Source: Ruminococcus sp. CAG:563 (GTDB lineage Bacteria; Bacillota; Clostridia; Oscillospirales; Acutalibacteraceae). Taken from it: DNA of 16,706 bases. A program made the position numbers and the translations under genes. This document shows, piece by piece, positions 1 through 6,907 of this stretch (position 1 is its first letter; each line of letters opens with the position of its first letter). Location: positions 1-16,706 of the forward strand of contig FR882041.1 in the NCBI GenBank assembly GCA_000434915.1, written 5' to 3'. The notes beneath the pieces are model-generated. The model had not been told where the DNA came from. It worked only from the letters and a program-made list of their open reading frames with translations, and ran no database searches.

Positions 1-62
1 CTTCGAAGGCTATATTCTTATATGCCGAGAAGGATAAAATTCGTATCACGGAAAAAGATCCG

Positions 63-932
63 TCAAGCCGGAGGGAATTCCATGGAAATTCGGCCTAACT
101 TTCCTCCTCTGTACTCGTCCAAAAGCATAACGGAAGCACGTTCGGTGTTGACCTCGCCGCCGCTTATGAGCATTCCTCTTTTTCTGCCGATTGCTTCAAG
201 GATTTCCCATGACTGCATATCCGTAATATCATCCAACTTATATCTTTCGGCAAGACGTTCGGGATAGCCCTCACGGAGAACGTCGATCAATCTGACAGCC
301 ATTGTTTCAACATCGAGAACAGCATCCTTAACCGAACCGATAAACGCTAAGCGATCGCCGACTATTGGGTCATCAAATTTCGGCCAAAGTACACCGGGAG
401 TGTCAAGAAGCTCAATGCCGTTACCTATGAAAAACCACTGATTACTTGTGGTAACACCCGGTCTGTCGGCAACCTTGGCACGTACCCTGCCGGCCATTTT
501 ATTGATAAACGAGGATTTACCTGTATTCGGGATTCCAACCACCATAACCCTCAGAGCTTTTCCGACCATGCCACGGTCATTATTCTGCTGAATTTTATCG
601 GCAAGAACCTTGCGAACGAGCTGAGTATAACCGTTGAGGCCTCTGCCCGAGCGGCAGTCAACCGCCATAGCTTCCGCTCCTGTTGAGCGAAAATATTTTA
701 TCCACTGTGCGGTCACCTTTTCGTCCGCCATGTCGCATTTGTTGAGAAGAATTATTCTCGGCTTGCCTGCCGTTATCTCGCCGATTTCGGGATTTCTGCT
801 TGAAAGAGGGATTCTCGCATCAAGTATTTCGGTTACGCAGTCCACTCTGGAAAGACTTTCTTTGATAAGCCTCCTCGTTTTCGCCATATGTCCGGGGAAC
901 CATTGAACCGTTTGTTTCTGAAAATCGCCCAT
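63..932 (-). CDS. rbgA: Ribosome biogenesis GTPase RbgA/YlqF
   Basis: RbgA (YlqF) is a cytoplasmic GTPase needed for late assembly of the 50S subunit. The G motifs are circularly permuted, the mark of this family: G4 NKCD at residues 64-67 comes first, then the P-loop GIPNTGKSS at 123-131, the G2 PGVTT near 148-152 and G3 DTPG at 167-170. The N-terminal WFPGHMAKTRR is also typical, and 289 aa matches the usual length of about 280-290. I chose the ATG at 930-932 because AGGAGG lies 7 nt upstream; a longer in-frame start at 1019 would add 29 non-family residues and run back into the upstream signal peptidase gene. It follows lepB with a terminator-like hairpin in between. RNase HII often follows in related genomes, but bases 1-62 do not show it. 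Confidence 0.95.
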   Translation of the reverse strand: MGDFQKQTVQWFPGHMAKTRRLIKESLSRVDCVTEILDARIPLSSRNPEIGEITAGKPRIILLNKCDMADEKVTAQWIKYFRSTGAEAMAVDCRSGRGLNGYTQLVRKVLADKIQQNNDRGMVGKALRVMVVGIPNTGKSSFINKMAGRVRAKVADRPGVTTSNQWFFIGNGIELLDTPGVLWPKFDDPIVGDRLAFIGSVKDAVLDVETMAVRLIDVLREGYPERLAERYKLDDITDMQSWEILEAIGRKRGMLISGGEVNTERASVMLLDEYRGGKLGRISMEFPPA

Positions 933-947
933 TAAAACCCTCCTTTG

Positions 948-975
948 AAAAAAGGCCGAACCATCTGATTCGGCC
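948..975 (-). terminator. Intrinsic terminator between lepB and rbgA
   Basis: Read on the minus strand, GGCCGAA pairs with TTCGGCC (7 bp, 8-nt loop; arms 969-975 and 954-960) and is followed directly by six T (948-953). It starts 8 nt after the signal peptidase stop and ends only a few bases before the rbgA Shine-Dalgarno. It probably ends or attenuates transcription from lepB into rbgA. Confidence 0.8.
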
Positions 976-982
976 AAACGTT

Positions 983-1555
983 TTATTTGAAAATTGTAAA
1001 ATTCGGCATAAGTCTGCACTTTACAACTCCGAGAATGTATCGTTCGTCAACGCAGCCGACCATCGGCGAACGGCTGTCTGTCGAATCGTTTCTGTTGTCG
1101 CCCATAAGGAAAAGCTTACCCTCGGGAACAACCATCGGGAAAGTGTTGCCCTCCATCGCATGGGTCGGTGCGGCAATATAAGGCTCATCAAGTTCAACTC
1201 CGTCAACATAAACCTTGCCGGCAGTGAAGTCTATATCCACCGTCTGTCCGCCTTTGGCAATTACTCTTTTCACGATAGGCTCGTCAAAAGCATTCGGCTG
1301 AGTGCTTATAACAATGTCGCCCTGTTCAATATCATGGTTTATTGCAGAAACAATAAGCCAGTCGTTATTATCAAGAGTGGGAACCATCGACTCACCGTCA
1401 ACTCCGACAAAGCGAAAAAGGAAAGTAAACATGACCGCAATTATAACAAGTGCCGTCACGAAAACCGACACGGTTTCATAAAGAAACGAGCCTTTTGATT
1501 TATTCTCCGCAACCGCTTCTTCCGTTACGTTTTCGTTTGCGTTGTTTTCGTTCAT
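983..1555 (-). CDS. lepB: Signal peptidase I (second of tandem pair)
   Basis: Type I signal peptidase (S26 family), which cleaves signal peptides from exported proteins on the outer face of the membrane. It has 190 aa, a short acidic cytoplasmic N-terminus, one membrane segment at about 28-50, the catalytic serine Ser56 in GESMVPTL, the general-base lysine Lys96 in PIVKRVIA, and the box GDNRNDSTDSR at 152-162. One N-terminal membrane segment and small size fit the Gram-positive Sip type. Its GAGGG ribosome-binding site (1563-1567) sits inside the 3' end of the preceding paralog, whose stop is 3 nt upstream, so the pair is almost certainly co-transcribed and translationally coupled. All catalytic residues are present in both copies. 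Confidence 0.95.
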   Translation of the reverse strand: MNENNANENVTEEAVAENKSKGSFLYETVSVFVTALVIIAVMFTFLFRFVGVDGESMVPTLDNNDWLIVSAINHDIEQGDIVISTQPNAFDEPIVKRVIAKGGQTVDIDFTAGKVYVDGVELDEPYIAAPTHAMEGNTFPMVVPEGKLFLMGDNRNDSTDSRSPMVGCVDERYILGVVKCRLMPNFTIFK

Positions 1556-1558
1556 GCT

Positions 1559-2185
1559 TTATCCCTCACCCTGTTTAAAGTTATCATATATATTCATATC
1601 ACCGAAAGGAAGAATACGAACAGTCGCTCTTCCGAGTATGTATCGAGTGTCGATGAATCCGATATCGGTGCTTCGGCTATCGGTTGAATGCATTCTGTTG
1701 TCGCCCATAACAAAAACCTTGCCCTTGGGAACAACCAGCGGAAAAGTAACATCGCCCGAACGCCTTGTCAGCTCATTAATATATGGTTCTTTTATTTCCT
1801 GATTATCAATAAAGACCTGGCCGGAAACAAAGTTTATGTCAACGGTTTGTCCCTCGGTCGCAATAATTCTTTTAACAATAGGCTCATTAAAAGCATTCGG
1901 CTGCGTTATAATAACAATATCGCCGTAGTTATATTCGCTTTTCGGAATTGTCAGCAGCCAGTCTCCGTCCTGAAGCGTCGGAACCATTGAAGATCCAACA
2001 ACGCTTGTCGGGCGACAAACAAAAGTAAATATGATAAACACCAATACAAGTGCCGTTGTTACAGAGCTCAAAAGATCGTAAATTTTTATCCATCTTGAAC
2101 GTTCTTTTTTTGCCTGCTCCGGCGTCTTGCCTTTTTCGAGGTATTCGTTCCAGCCTTCCTTAACATTGCGTCTGCTTAATAACAT
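1559..2185 (-). CDS. lepB: Signal peptidase I (first of tandem pair)
   Basis: A second S26 type I signal peptidase of 208 aa. A basic cytoplasmic tail of about 35 residues precedes a membrane segment at roughly 36-57. The catalytic serine is Ser66 in VGSSMVPTL, the lysine Lys105 in EPIVKRII, and GDNR at 161-164 leads into STDSRS. The ATG at 2183-2185 has AGGAGG 7 nt upstream. The copy differs from its neighbour in the N-terminal tail and in the region before the GDNR box, but shares ITQPNAFxEPIVKR-like stretches, so the two look like diverged duplicates that may have different substrates. It lies downstream of rplS beyond a terminator; no clear promoter of its own was found, so readthrough from rplS is possible. 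Confidence 0.95.
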   Translation of the reverse strand: MLLSRRNVKEGWNEYLEKGKTPEQAKKERSRWIKIYDLLSSVTTALVLVFIIFTFVCRPTSVVGSSMVPTLQDGDWLLTIPKSEYNYGDIVIITQPNAFNEPIVKRIIATEGQTVDINFVSGQVFIDNQEIKEPYINELTRRSGDVTFPLVVPKGKVFVMGDNRMHSTDSRSTDIGFIDTRYILGRATVRILPFGDMNIYDNFKQGEG

Positions 2186-2233
2186 TGAAGTACCTCCTTA
2201 TATGATAAACGGTAAAACCGTAAAAATCTCTCT

Positions 2234-2268
2234 AAAAAACAAAAGGGCATGGAACCACCGCCATACCC
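2234..2268 (-). terminator. Intrinsic terminator after rplS
   Basis: On the minus strand an 8-bp stem with one G-T pair (arms 2261-2268 and 2245-2252, 8-nt loop) is followed by TTTTGTTTTTT (2234-2244). It lies about 30 nt after the rplS stop. A 17-nt perfect palindrome (2282-2298, TGTAATCT-A-AGATTACA) touches the rplS stop codon just before it and may be a second hairpin or a transcript-end processing site. Confidence 0.8.
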
Positions 2269-2298
2269 CTCAGCTCGTTTTTGTAATCTAAGATTACA

Positions 2299-2646
2299 TT
2301 AGCCGATACTCTGCTTAACCTTAGCAGCCTTACCGACTCTGTCACGCAGATAGTAGAGCTTGCTTCTGCGTACTTTACCTGTTCTGATAAGCTCGATCTT
2401 ATCAACATTGGGTGAATGAACCGGGAAAACCCTCTCAACACCAACGCCGTAAGAAACTCGACGAACGGTAAATGTCTGGGAAACGCCGCTGCCCTTAATG
2501 GCAATTACGGTACCCTCAAAGGCCTGGAGTCTTTCTCTCTCGCCTTCACGGATCTTAACCCAGATTTTGATAGTGTTACCTACCTTGATTGCCTCAGAAA
2601 CGTCAGCCTTGAGGCTGTCCTGAGCGATTAACTTAAGTGCGTCCAT
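2299..2646 (-). CDS. rplS: 50S ribosomal protein L19
   Basis: Ribosomal protein L19, at the 30S-50S interface of the large subunit. The sequence has the usual L19 core: VKIREGERERLQAFEG near residues 31-46, then GSGVSQTFTVRRVSYGVGVERVFP and the C-terminal RTGKVRRSKLYYLRDRVGKAAK. A GTG at 2653-2655 extends the frame, but that GTG is part of the GGAGGTG ribosome-binding site. The ATG at 2644-2646, 8 nt after GGAGG, is therefore the start and gives 115 aa, the normal L19 length. The gene stands apart from the frequent rpsP-rimM-trmD neighbours, with its own promoter, structured leader and terminator. Confidence 0.97.
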   Translation of the reverse strand: MDALKLIAQDSLKADVSEAIKVGNTIKIWVKIREGERERLQAFEGTVIAIKGSGVSQTFTVRRVSYGVGVERVFPVHSPNVDKIELIRTGKVRRSKLYYLRDRVGKAAKVKQSIG

Positions 2647-2771
2647 TACAGACACCTCCCATAGATTTTCAGGCGTTCTTAACGGTTAAACCGACAGAGG
2701 ACCGTCCGCTTTAATGTTGGGCATTAAACCCCGCCAAATCGGCATACTACCGCCTTGGTGGTCACAAATGC
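2647..2771 (-). promoter_or_regulatory. Candidate L19 autoregulatory leader RNA
   Basis: About 125 nt of transcript separate the predicted start site from the rplS ATG. On the minus strand it can fold TTTAATG/CATTAAA (loop CCCAA), CGGTT/AACCG, GCC/GGC and a longer-range GACC/GGTC pairing, ending with the GGAGG ribosome-binding site. An L19 leader is known upstream of rplS in low-GC Gram-positive bacteria, which fits the position. I have not matched the known consensus base by base, so the assignment rests on position and stem content. Confidence 0.45.
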
Positions 2772-2777
2772 TTAAAT

Positions 2778-2806
2778 ATATTACCATATTGATTGCTTTA
2801 TTTCAA
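2778..2806 (-). promoter_or_regulatory. Sigma-A-type promoter for rplS
   Basis: Minus strand: -35 TTGAAA (2801-2806), exactly 17 bp spacer, -10 TAATAT (2778-2783). Transcription would begin near 2771, giving the rplS leader. Confidence 0.75.
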
Positions 2807-2898
2807 GTGTTTTTTGATGATTTATAAGAAAAAATCATTAATTTTTTTCTCGCACGAAATCTATTACAATATATTGTTGTTCGGTTCATCTTCTGCCA

Positions 2899-4524
2899 CT
2901 ATTTTTGCATATCGGTGTAGACGCAAAGATTCTCTGACATACTGTAAAGATACAATCCTTCGCCGAATTGAGCCTGCTTTGTCATTTCAACACCGTATTT
3001 CTCGGCAAGCTCTCTAACCTTCGGCAATTCCCACTCTCTCAGGAGATAAAGGCTTTTTTCGTTGTCCCACTGCTTATAGTCGTCCTTAACACAGAGATAT
3101 TCAACCGGCTTCATCGGCTTGGAGCGATCGACACGCTTATACTGAACGAGATGAATTTTGTCCCCGGAAGCAACAATTATGTTCTCTGCTCCGTCCATAA
3201 TTCCGCTGAGACCAAACACCGAATAAATTGTGTCATACCCGTTATCAAGCATATAGTTTGCAATTTGGTGCGCCGTCGAGTTTTCGTCCTTTCCGTTTTT
3301 TATTTCTCCGACTGCTCCGACAGTTCTGAATGCAATCATTCCGGCTACAAAAACAGCAATAATTGAAAAGAAAGCCTTTCTTTTACCGGGATATTTCACA
3401 ATTATATATGACACGCAGACCGCAAGAAGCGGATAAATCATAAAATAATACAATGCACGGTTAACAACATCGGTAAGTACACCTGCAGCGAAGACGCTGA
3501 CACAACCGAGGGTCAGCAGCATAACCAAGGCAAATCGTCCCTGATCGATACATTTATTTTTGAAGAAATCCTTAACGCAAAGAATAAATCCAATAAGGAT
3601 AATCAGCAGCAATACCGTTGAAACAACGAGTCTGACCCTTAATTCAAGCGAATCGAGACCGAATGTCAGCACAACATACTCCACATTAAAAAAGCCCTTT
3701 TCAAGGAATTCTTTAAGGCTCTTTACAAATGCCGTTGTGCCATAAATCGATTTTTGATTTATCTCAATAAACTTCATTGCTATAAGTCCTGCAATGTTTG
3801 AAACAAAAACAATCGCAGAAAAAAGCGTTGAAGAGGATATTGCGAACTTTTTATCCCTTATCGAATAAATTATAATCATTAATATTTCGCAAGCAACAAG
3901 AGGCAACGCCATAACCGCCGTCTGTCGAAGACTTTGCATACCCGTGCCGAAGCTGAGTGCAATTCCGATAACCGACATAGCAATATGTTTGCCAGAGAAT
4001 TCTCCCTTACGAAGTCTTATATAGCAGCCGTAAACAATAAATGCATTTATAAGATAACAAGCATAATAGCTTGCCATTGTGAAAAAAGCCTGTATTCCCT
4101 GCTGACTTGTTGCCACATGAGCCTTGAGCAGCAAAACGCCAATCAGGAAAAGAAATCCTGCCATACGCTCATTATAAGAGAACAGCGTCCTTGTCATCCA
4201 GTCATATGTCAGAACAATCAGCACCGTCATTATGCATGAGGCGATTGCCATAGCCGTAAAACCGTTGCCGATTATTCCGTAGAACAGTGCCGCCAAAACG
4301 GGAGTTGCAACAACATAGGTCTGATTGCCGAATATCCAATCCTTCGGAAAAATAGACTTTGCCTTCCACGCTTCCTTAGCATAATTGATATCGTTATATA
4401 TATCTCCGTCATAGTATTCCGGGTTGCAGCTGAGGTTAACATAAAAAACCAATCCGAGAAAAGCCAAAAGCAAAGCAGTCAGAATGACAGAAAAAATTTT
4501 TTCACTCTTATTTTTTTCTTTCAT
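2899..4524 (-). CDS. Polytopic membrane protein, GT-C-like, paralog B
   Basis: A 541-aa integral membrane protein with roughly 10-12 hydrophobic segments and a soluble C-terminal part of about 110 residues. TM1 (about 13-30) is followed by an extracytoplasmic loop with NLSCNPEYYDGDIY (30-43) and then AKEAWKAKS and FPKDWxFGNQ. An acidic motif just after TM1 is where GT-C glycosyltransferases (PMT/ArnT-like) carry their catalytic aspartate, so use of a lipid-linked sugar is a reasonable but unproven inference. A second conserved stretch is GTGMQSLRQT. The start is ATG 4522-4524, with a purine-rich AAGGAAG upstream. It is a close paralog of the gene immediately upstream and lies last in the apparent operon. 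No named family is recognised with certainty. Confidence 0.8.
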   Translation of the reverse strand: MKEKNKSEKIFSVILTALLLAFLGLVFYVNLSCNPEYYDGDIYNDINYAKEAWKAKSIFPKDWIFGNQTYVVATPVLAALFYGIIGNGFTAMAIASCIMTVLIVLTYDWMTRTLFSYNERMAGFLFLIGVLLLKAHVATSQQGIQAFFTMASYYACYLINAFIVYGCYIRLRKGEFSGKHIAMSVIGIALSFGTGMQSLRQTAVMALPLVACEILMIIIYSIRDKKFAISSSTLFSAIVFVSNIAGLIAMKFIEINQKSIYGTTAFVKSLKEFLEKGFFNVEYVVLTFGLDSLELRVRLVVSTVLLLIILIGFILCVKDFFKNKCIDQGRFALVMLLTLGCVSVFAAGVLTDVVNRALYYFMIYPLLAVCVSYIIVKYPGKRKAFFSIIAVFVAGMIAFRTVGAVGEIKNGKDENSTAHQIANYMLDNGYDTIYSVFGLSGIMDGAENIIVASGDKIHLVQYKRVDRSKPMKPVEYLCVKDDYKQWDNEKSLYLLREWELPKVRELAEKYGVEMTKQAQFGEGLYLYSMSENLCVYTDMQK

Positions 4525-4560
4525 AAAAATCTTTCTTCCTTTCTGTCCGGTTTTGCCAAA

Positions 4561-6219
4561 TCAGCCTTCTGTTTCGGATAAAAGCGTTTCCGACACCTTG
4601 CAAACATTCTTCGATAATTTACAAAGATAACGATCCTCATATTTGCCTATTACATCAATTTTGATCCCGTGGTTATCGCAAAACGTCTTTGCCTTTTCAT
4701 AGTTCTCCGAATTCAAAACATACAGACTTTTTTCATCGTCTCTCAACTTATAATTATCCTTTATATGCAGATAATTCATTGTTACGCCCTTTTCCCAATC
4801 GTCGGCCTTTTCAAGCTGAACAGGATAGATTCTGTCTCCGGAAGCTACAACAACATTTTCTCCGGTTACGTCTCCCCAGCTCAGTCCAAAAACGAAATAC
4901 AGGGTATCATAGCCGTTATCTGTCATATATTTTGCAATTTGATATGTTGAAGTGTTCGGATTCTTATCTGCCTTTATTTCATTCAAGGTTCCAACGCCCT
5001 TAATCAAAATAAGAGCGGTAAAAAGAAGAGCAACGATGCTTTCGGGAATTAAACAGTATTTGCCGAATTTTTTGATTATCGTTGCAACGGCATTTGCCAA
5101 GAAAGGAAATATCATGAAATAATAAATCGTTTTACAGCCTACAGACGTAAACACGCTTACGCCGAGGACACTTGCACAACTGAAAAACAGTAAAACGCTC
5201 AACGAAAAAATATCCTCTTGACAAGCTTTGCTTTTAATGAAATCAACAATATTTATAATAAATCCAATCAATAATATTACAAGAACAAATGTCGGGAAAG
5301 CAACGTTTATCAATGCATTTGATGAATCCATAAGCTTAAAGCTGCCGACGATACCGTACTCGAACTCGGTAATTATTTTACTGATTATCTGCTTTATGTC
5401 AAATATGAATTTCAACCCACTGTCGCCGTATATGGTTGTCTGCTGCAACGATAAACTTTTGGCGAATATAATTCCAAATAAGTTGGCAGCCGAAGCAATC
5501 AGTGTAAAAGCAATCGAAGAAAAAGACAAAATCTTTTTATCTTTTATCAAAACAATAATCGTCATCAAAATTTCGCATACAATCAGCGGCAGGGTCATGA
5601 TTACGGTTTGCCTGAGACTTTGCATACCTGTCGCAAAACTGAGCAAAGCACCAATAACCGCCATCGGAATTTGTTTTGCATTAAACTTTTTTTGACGAAT
5701 TCTTATGTAACAGCCGTAAACGATGAACGCCGTAATCATATAGCAGGAATAGTAGCTTGCCATTGTGAAAAGTATTTGTGCTCCCCTTGCACCCGAGGCT
5801 ATGTGTGATTTTATGAGGAGCACTCCGACCATCGCAAGGAAACCCGATGTTCGTTCGTTATAGTTAAAAACGGTTTTCATCATCCAGTCATATGTCAAAA
5901 CAATCAGCATGCTCATTACGCAGGATGCAATACCCATTGCAAGAATACCGTTATGGGTAATTCCGTAAAAAGCCGCTGCCAAAACCGGCGTCGCAACGAC
6001 ATAAAGCTGGTTTCCGAACAGCCAATCCTTTGGAAAAAGAGACTTCGCTTTCCATGCCTCTTTTGCATAGCTTATATCGGAATAGATATCTCCGTCATAG
6101 TATTCCGGGTTGCAGCTGAGATTGACAAAAAAGACAAGTCCGAGAAAAGCCAAAAGCAGAATTGTTAAAATAACGGAAAGCGTGATATCGCTTTTCTTTT
6201 TCTCTTTCAATTTAAGCAT
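4561..6219 (-). CDS. Polytopic membrane protein, GT-C-like, paralog A
   Basis: A 552-aa paralog of the next gene with the same layout: TM1 about 14-32, NLSCNPEYYDGDIY (33-46), AKEAWKAKS, FPKDWLFGNQ, TGMQSLRQT in the middle, about ten further hydrophobic segments, and a soluble C-terminal part starting near YMTDNGYDT. The central loops differ: this copy has a longer insert around 255-300. AGGAGG lies 7 nt before the ATG and next to the stop codon of the upstream DUF2344 gene (gap 13 nt), so it is in the same transcript. GT-C glycosyltransferase activity is inferred from the acidic loop after TM1 and the multi-TM plan; a flippase or polymerase-like role cannot be excluded. Confidence 0.8.
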   Translation of the reverse strand: MLKLKEKKKSDITLSVILTILLLAFLGLVFFVNLSCNPEYYDGDIYSDISYAKEAWKAKSLFPKDWLFGNQLYVVATPVLAAAFYGITHNGILAMGIASCVMSMLIVLTYDWMMKTVFNYNERTSGFLAMVGVLLIKSHIASGARGAQILFTMASYYSCYMITAFIVYGCYIRIRQKKFNAKQIPMAVIGALLSFATGMQSLRQTVIMTLPLIVCEILMTIIVLIKDKKILSFSSIAFTLIASAANLFGIIFAKSLSLQQTTIYGDSGLKFIFDIKQIISKIITEFEYGIVGSFKLMDSSNALINVAFPTFVLVILLIGFIINIVDFIKSKACQEDIFSLSVLLFFSCASVLGVSVFTSVGCKTIYYFMIFPFLANAVATIIKKFGKYCLIPESIVALLFTALILIKGVGTLNEIKADKNPNTSTYQIAKYMTDNGYDTLYFVFGLSWGDVTGENVVVASGDRIYPVQLEKADDWEKGVTMNYLHIKDNYKLRDDEKSLYVLNSENYEKAKTFCDNHGIKIDVIGKYEDRYLCKLSKNVCKVSETLLSETEG

Positions 6220-6232
6220 TCGGCTTCCTCCT

Positions 6233-6907
6233 TTATTTAAAGGTTTTGTTGTCCTTTGTAATCAGCTTTCTGCGAACAATGTATACCATCTCATGCTCAA
6301 CGCCGATTTGCTTTTCAAGAGTTTCAATAAGCAACGTCGGATTGAGGTTGTTCGCATTTCCCGCAGCGAGAACACATTGCAAATTCACAATATTATCCGC
6401 CGTTGAGAATTTCATGTCATAAATGAAATCTATCAGATTTATTTGTTTCATTACCTTTCTGTGGCCCTTTTTGCCCTTCTTTTCGGCAAGCAATTCTTCG
6501 CCCTCGGCAAGTCGCTGCGCTTCTTCGGCAAAAAGCTTTGCAGTCTCGGCGTCCTTATAAATAAGCTTCACAAAATAAAGCGCTTTTTCAATTTCTTTTG
6601 CGTCATAGAGCGGAGCTGAAACCGAAAGGATTTTAACACCCTCCGGAAGAACCGCATTAAGCCTATTCATTATCTCCTCGTCTGTAATATCTCCCTCTAT
6701 GCGAATATCCATGTATTCGCAGTCACTTGACTGACCGAGGGAAAGCGGCAGTGCAAAGGTCAGATACGGATGCGGATTAAAGCCTTCGGTGTACCACATC
6801 GGCAGCTTCGCACGTCTGACCGCACGGGTCATCATTCGGTTTATATCAAGGTGGGAAATATAAATCGCCCTGCCTGTTTTTGAAAAATTAAGCCTCACTG
6901 CGTGCAT
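6233..6907 (-). CDS. TIGR03936/DUF2344 radical SAM-associated protein
   Basis: A 224-aa protein of the TIGR03936/DUF2344 family, which in Firmicutes is regularly encoded next to, or fused with, the TIGR03960 radical SAM protein; its reaction is not known. Family signatures are FSKTGRAIYISHLD (8-21), RRAKLPMWYTEGFNPHP (31-47), and LGQSSDCEYMD (57-67). A longer frame begins at 6949, but the ATG at 6905-6907 has GGAGG 8 nt upstream and gives the family-typical N-terminus. The first 20 nt overlap the end of the radical SAM gene, whose last codons contain the ribosome-binding site, so translation is coupled. Confidence 0.9.
   Translation of the reverse strand: MHAVRLNFSKTGRAIYISHLDINRMMTRAVRRAKLPMWYTEGFNPHPYLTFALPLSLGQSSDCEYMDIRIEGDITDEEIMNRLNAVLPEGVKILSVSAPLYDAKEIEKALYFVKLIYKDAETAKLFAEEAQRLAEGEELLAEKKGKKGHRKVMKQINLIDFIYDMKFSTADNIVNLQCVLAAGNANNLNPTLLIETLEKQIGVEHEMVYIVRRKLITKDNKTFK

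Noticed and set aside
1..62. Expected RNase HII gene after rbgA
   Set aside because: The minus-strand frames in this short edge show neither a good start with ribosome-binding site nor RNase HII motifs.
22..267. 81-codon plus-strand frame
   Set aside because: Antisense to the conserved C-terminus of rbgA, with no ribosome-binding site.
933..1019. Longer N-terminus for RbgA
   Set aside because: It crosses a terminator and overlaps the signal peptidase gene; the AGGAGG before the ATG at 930-932 decides the start.
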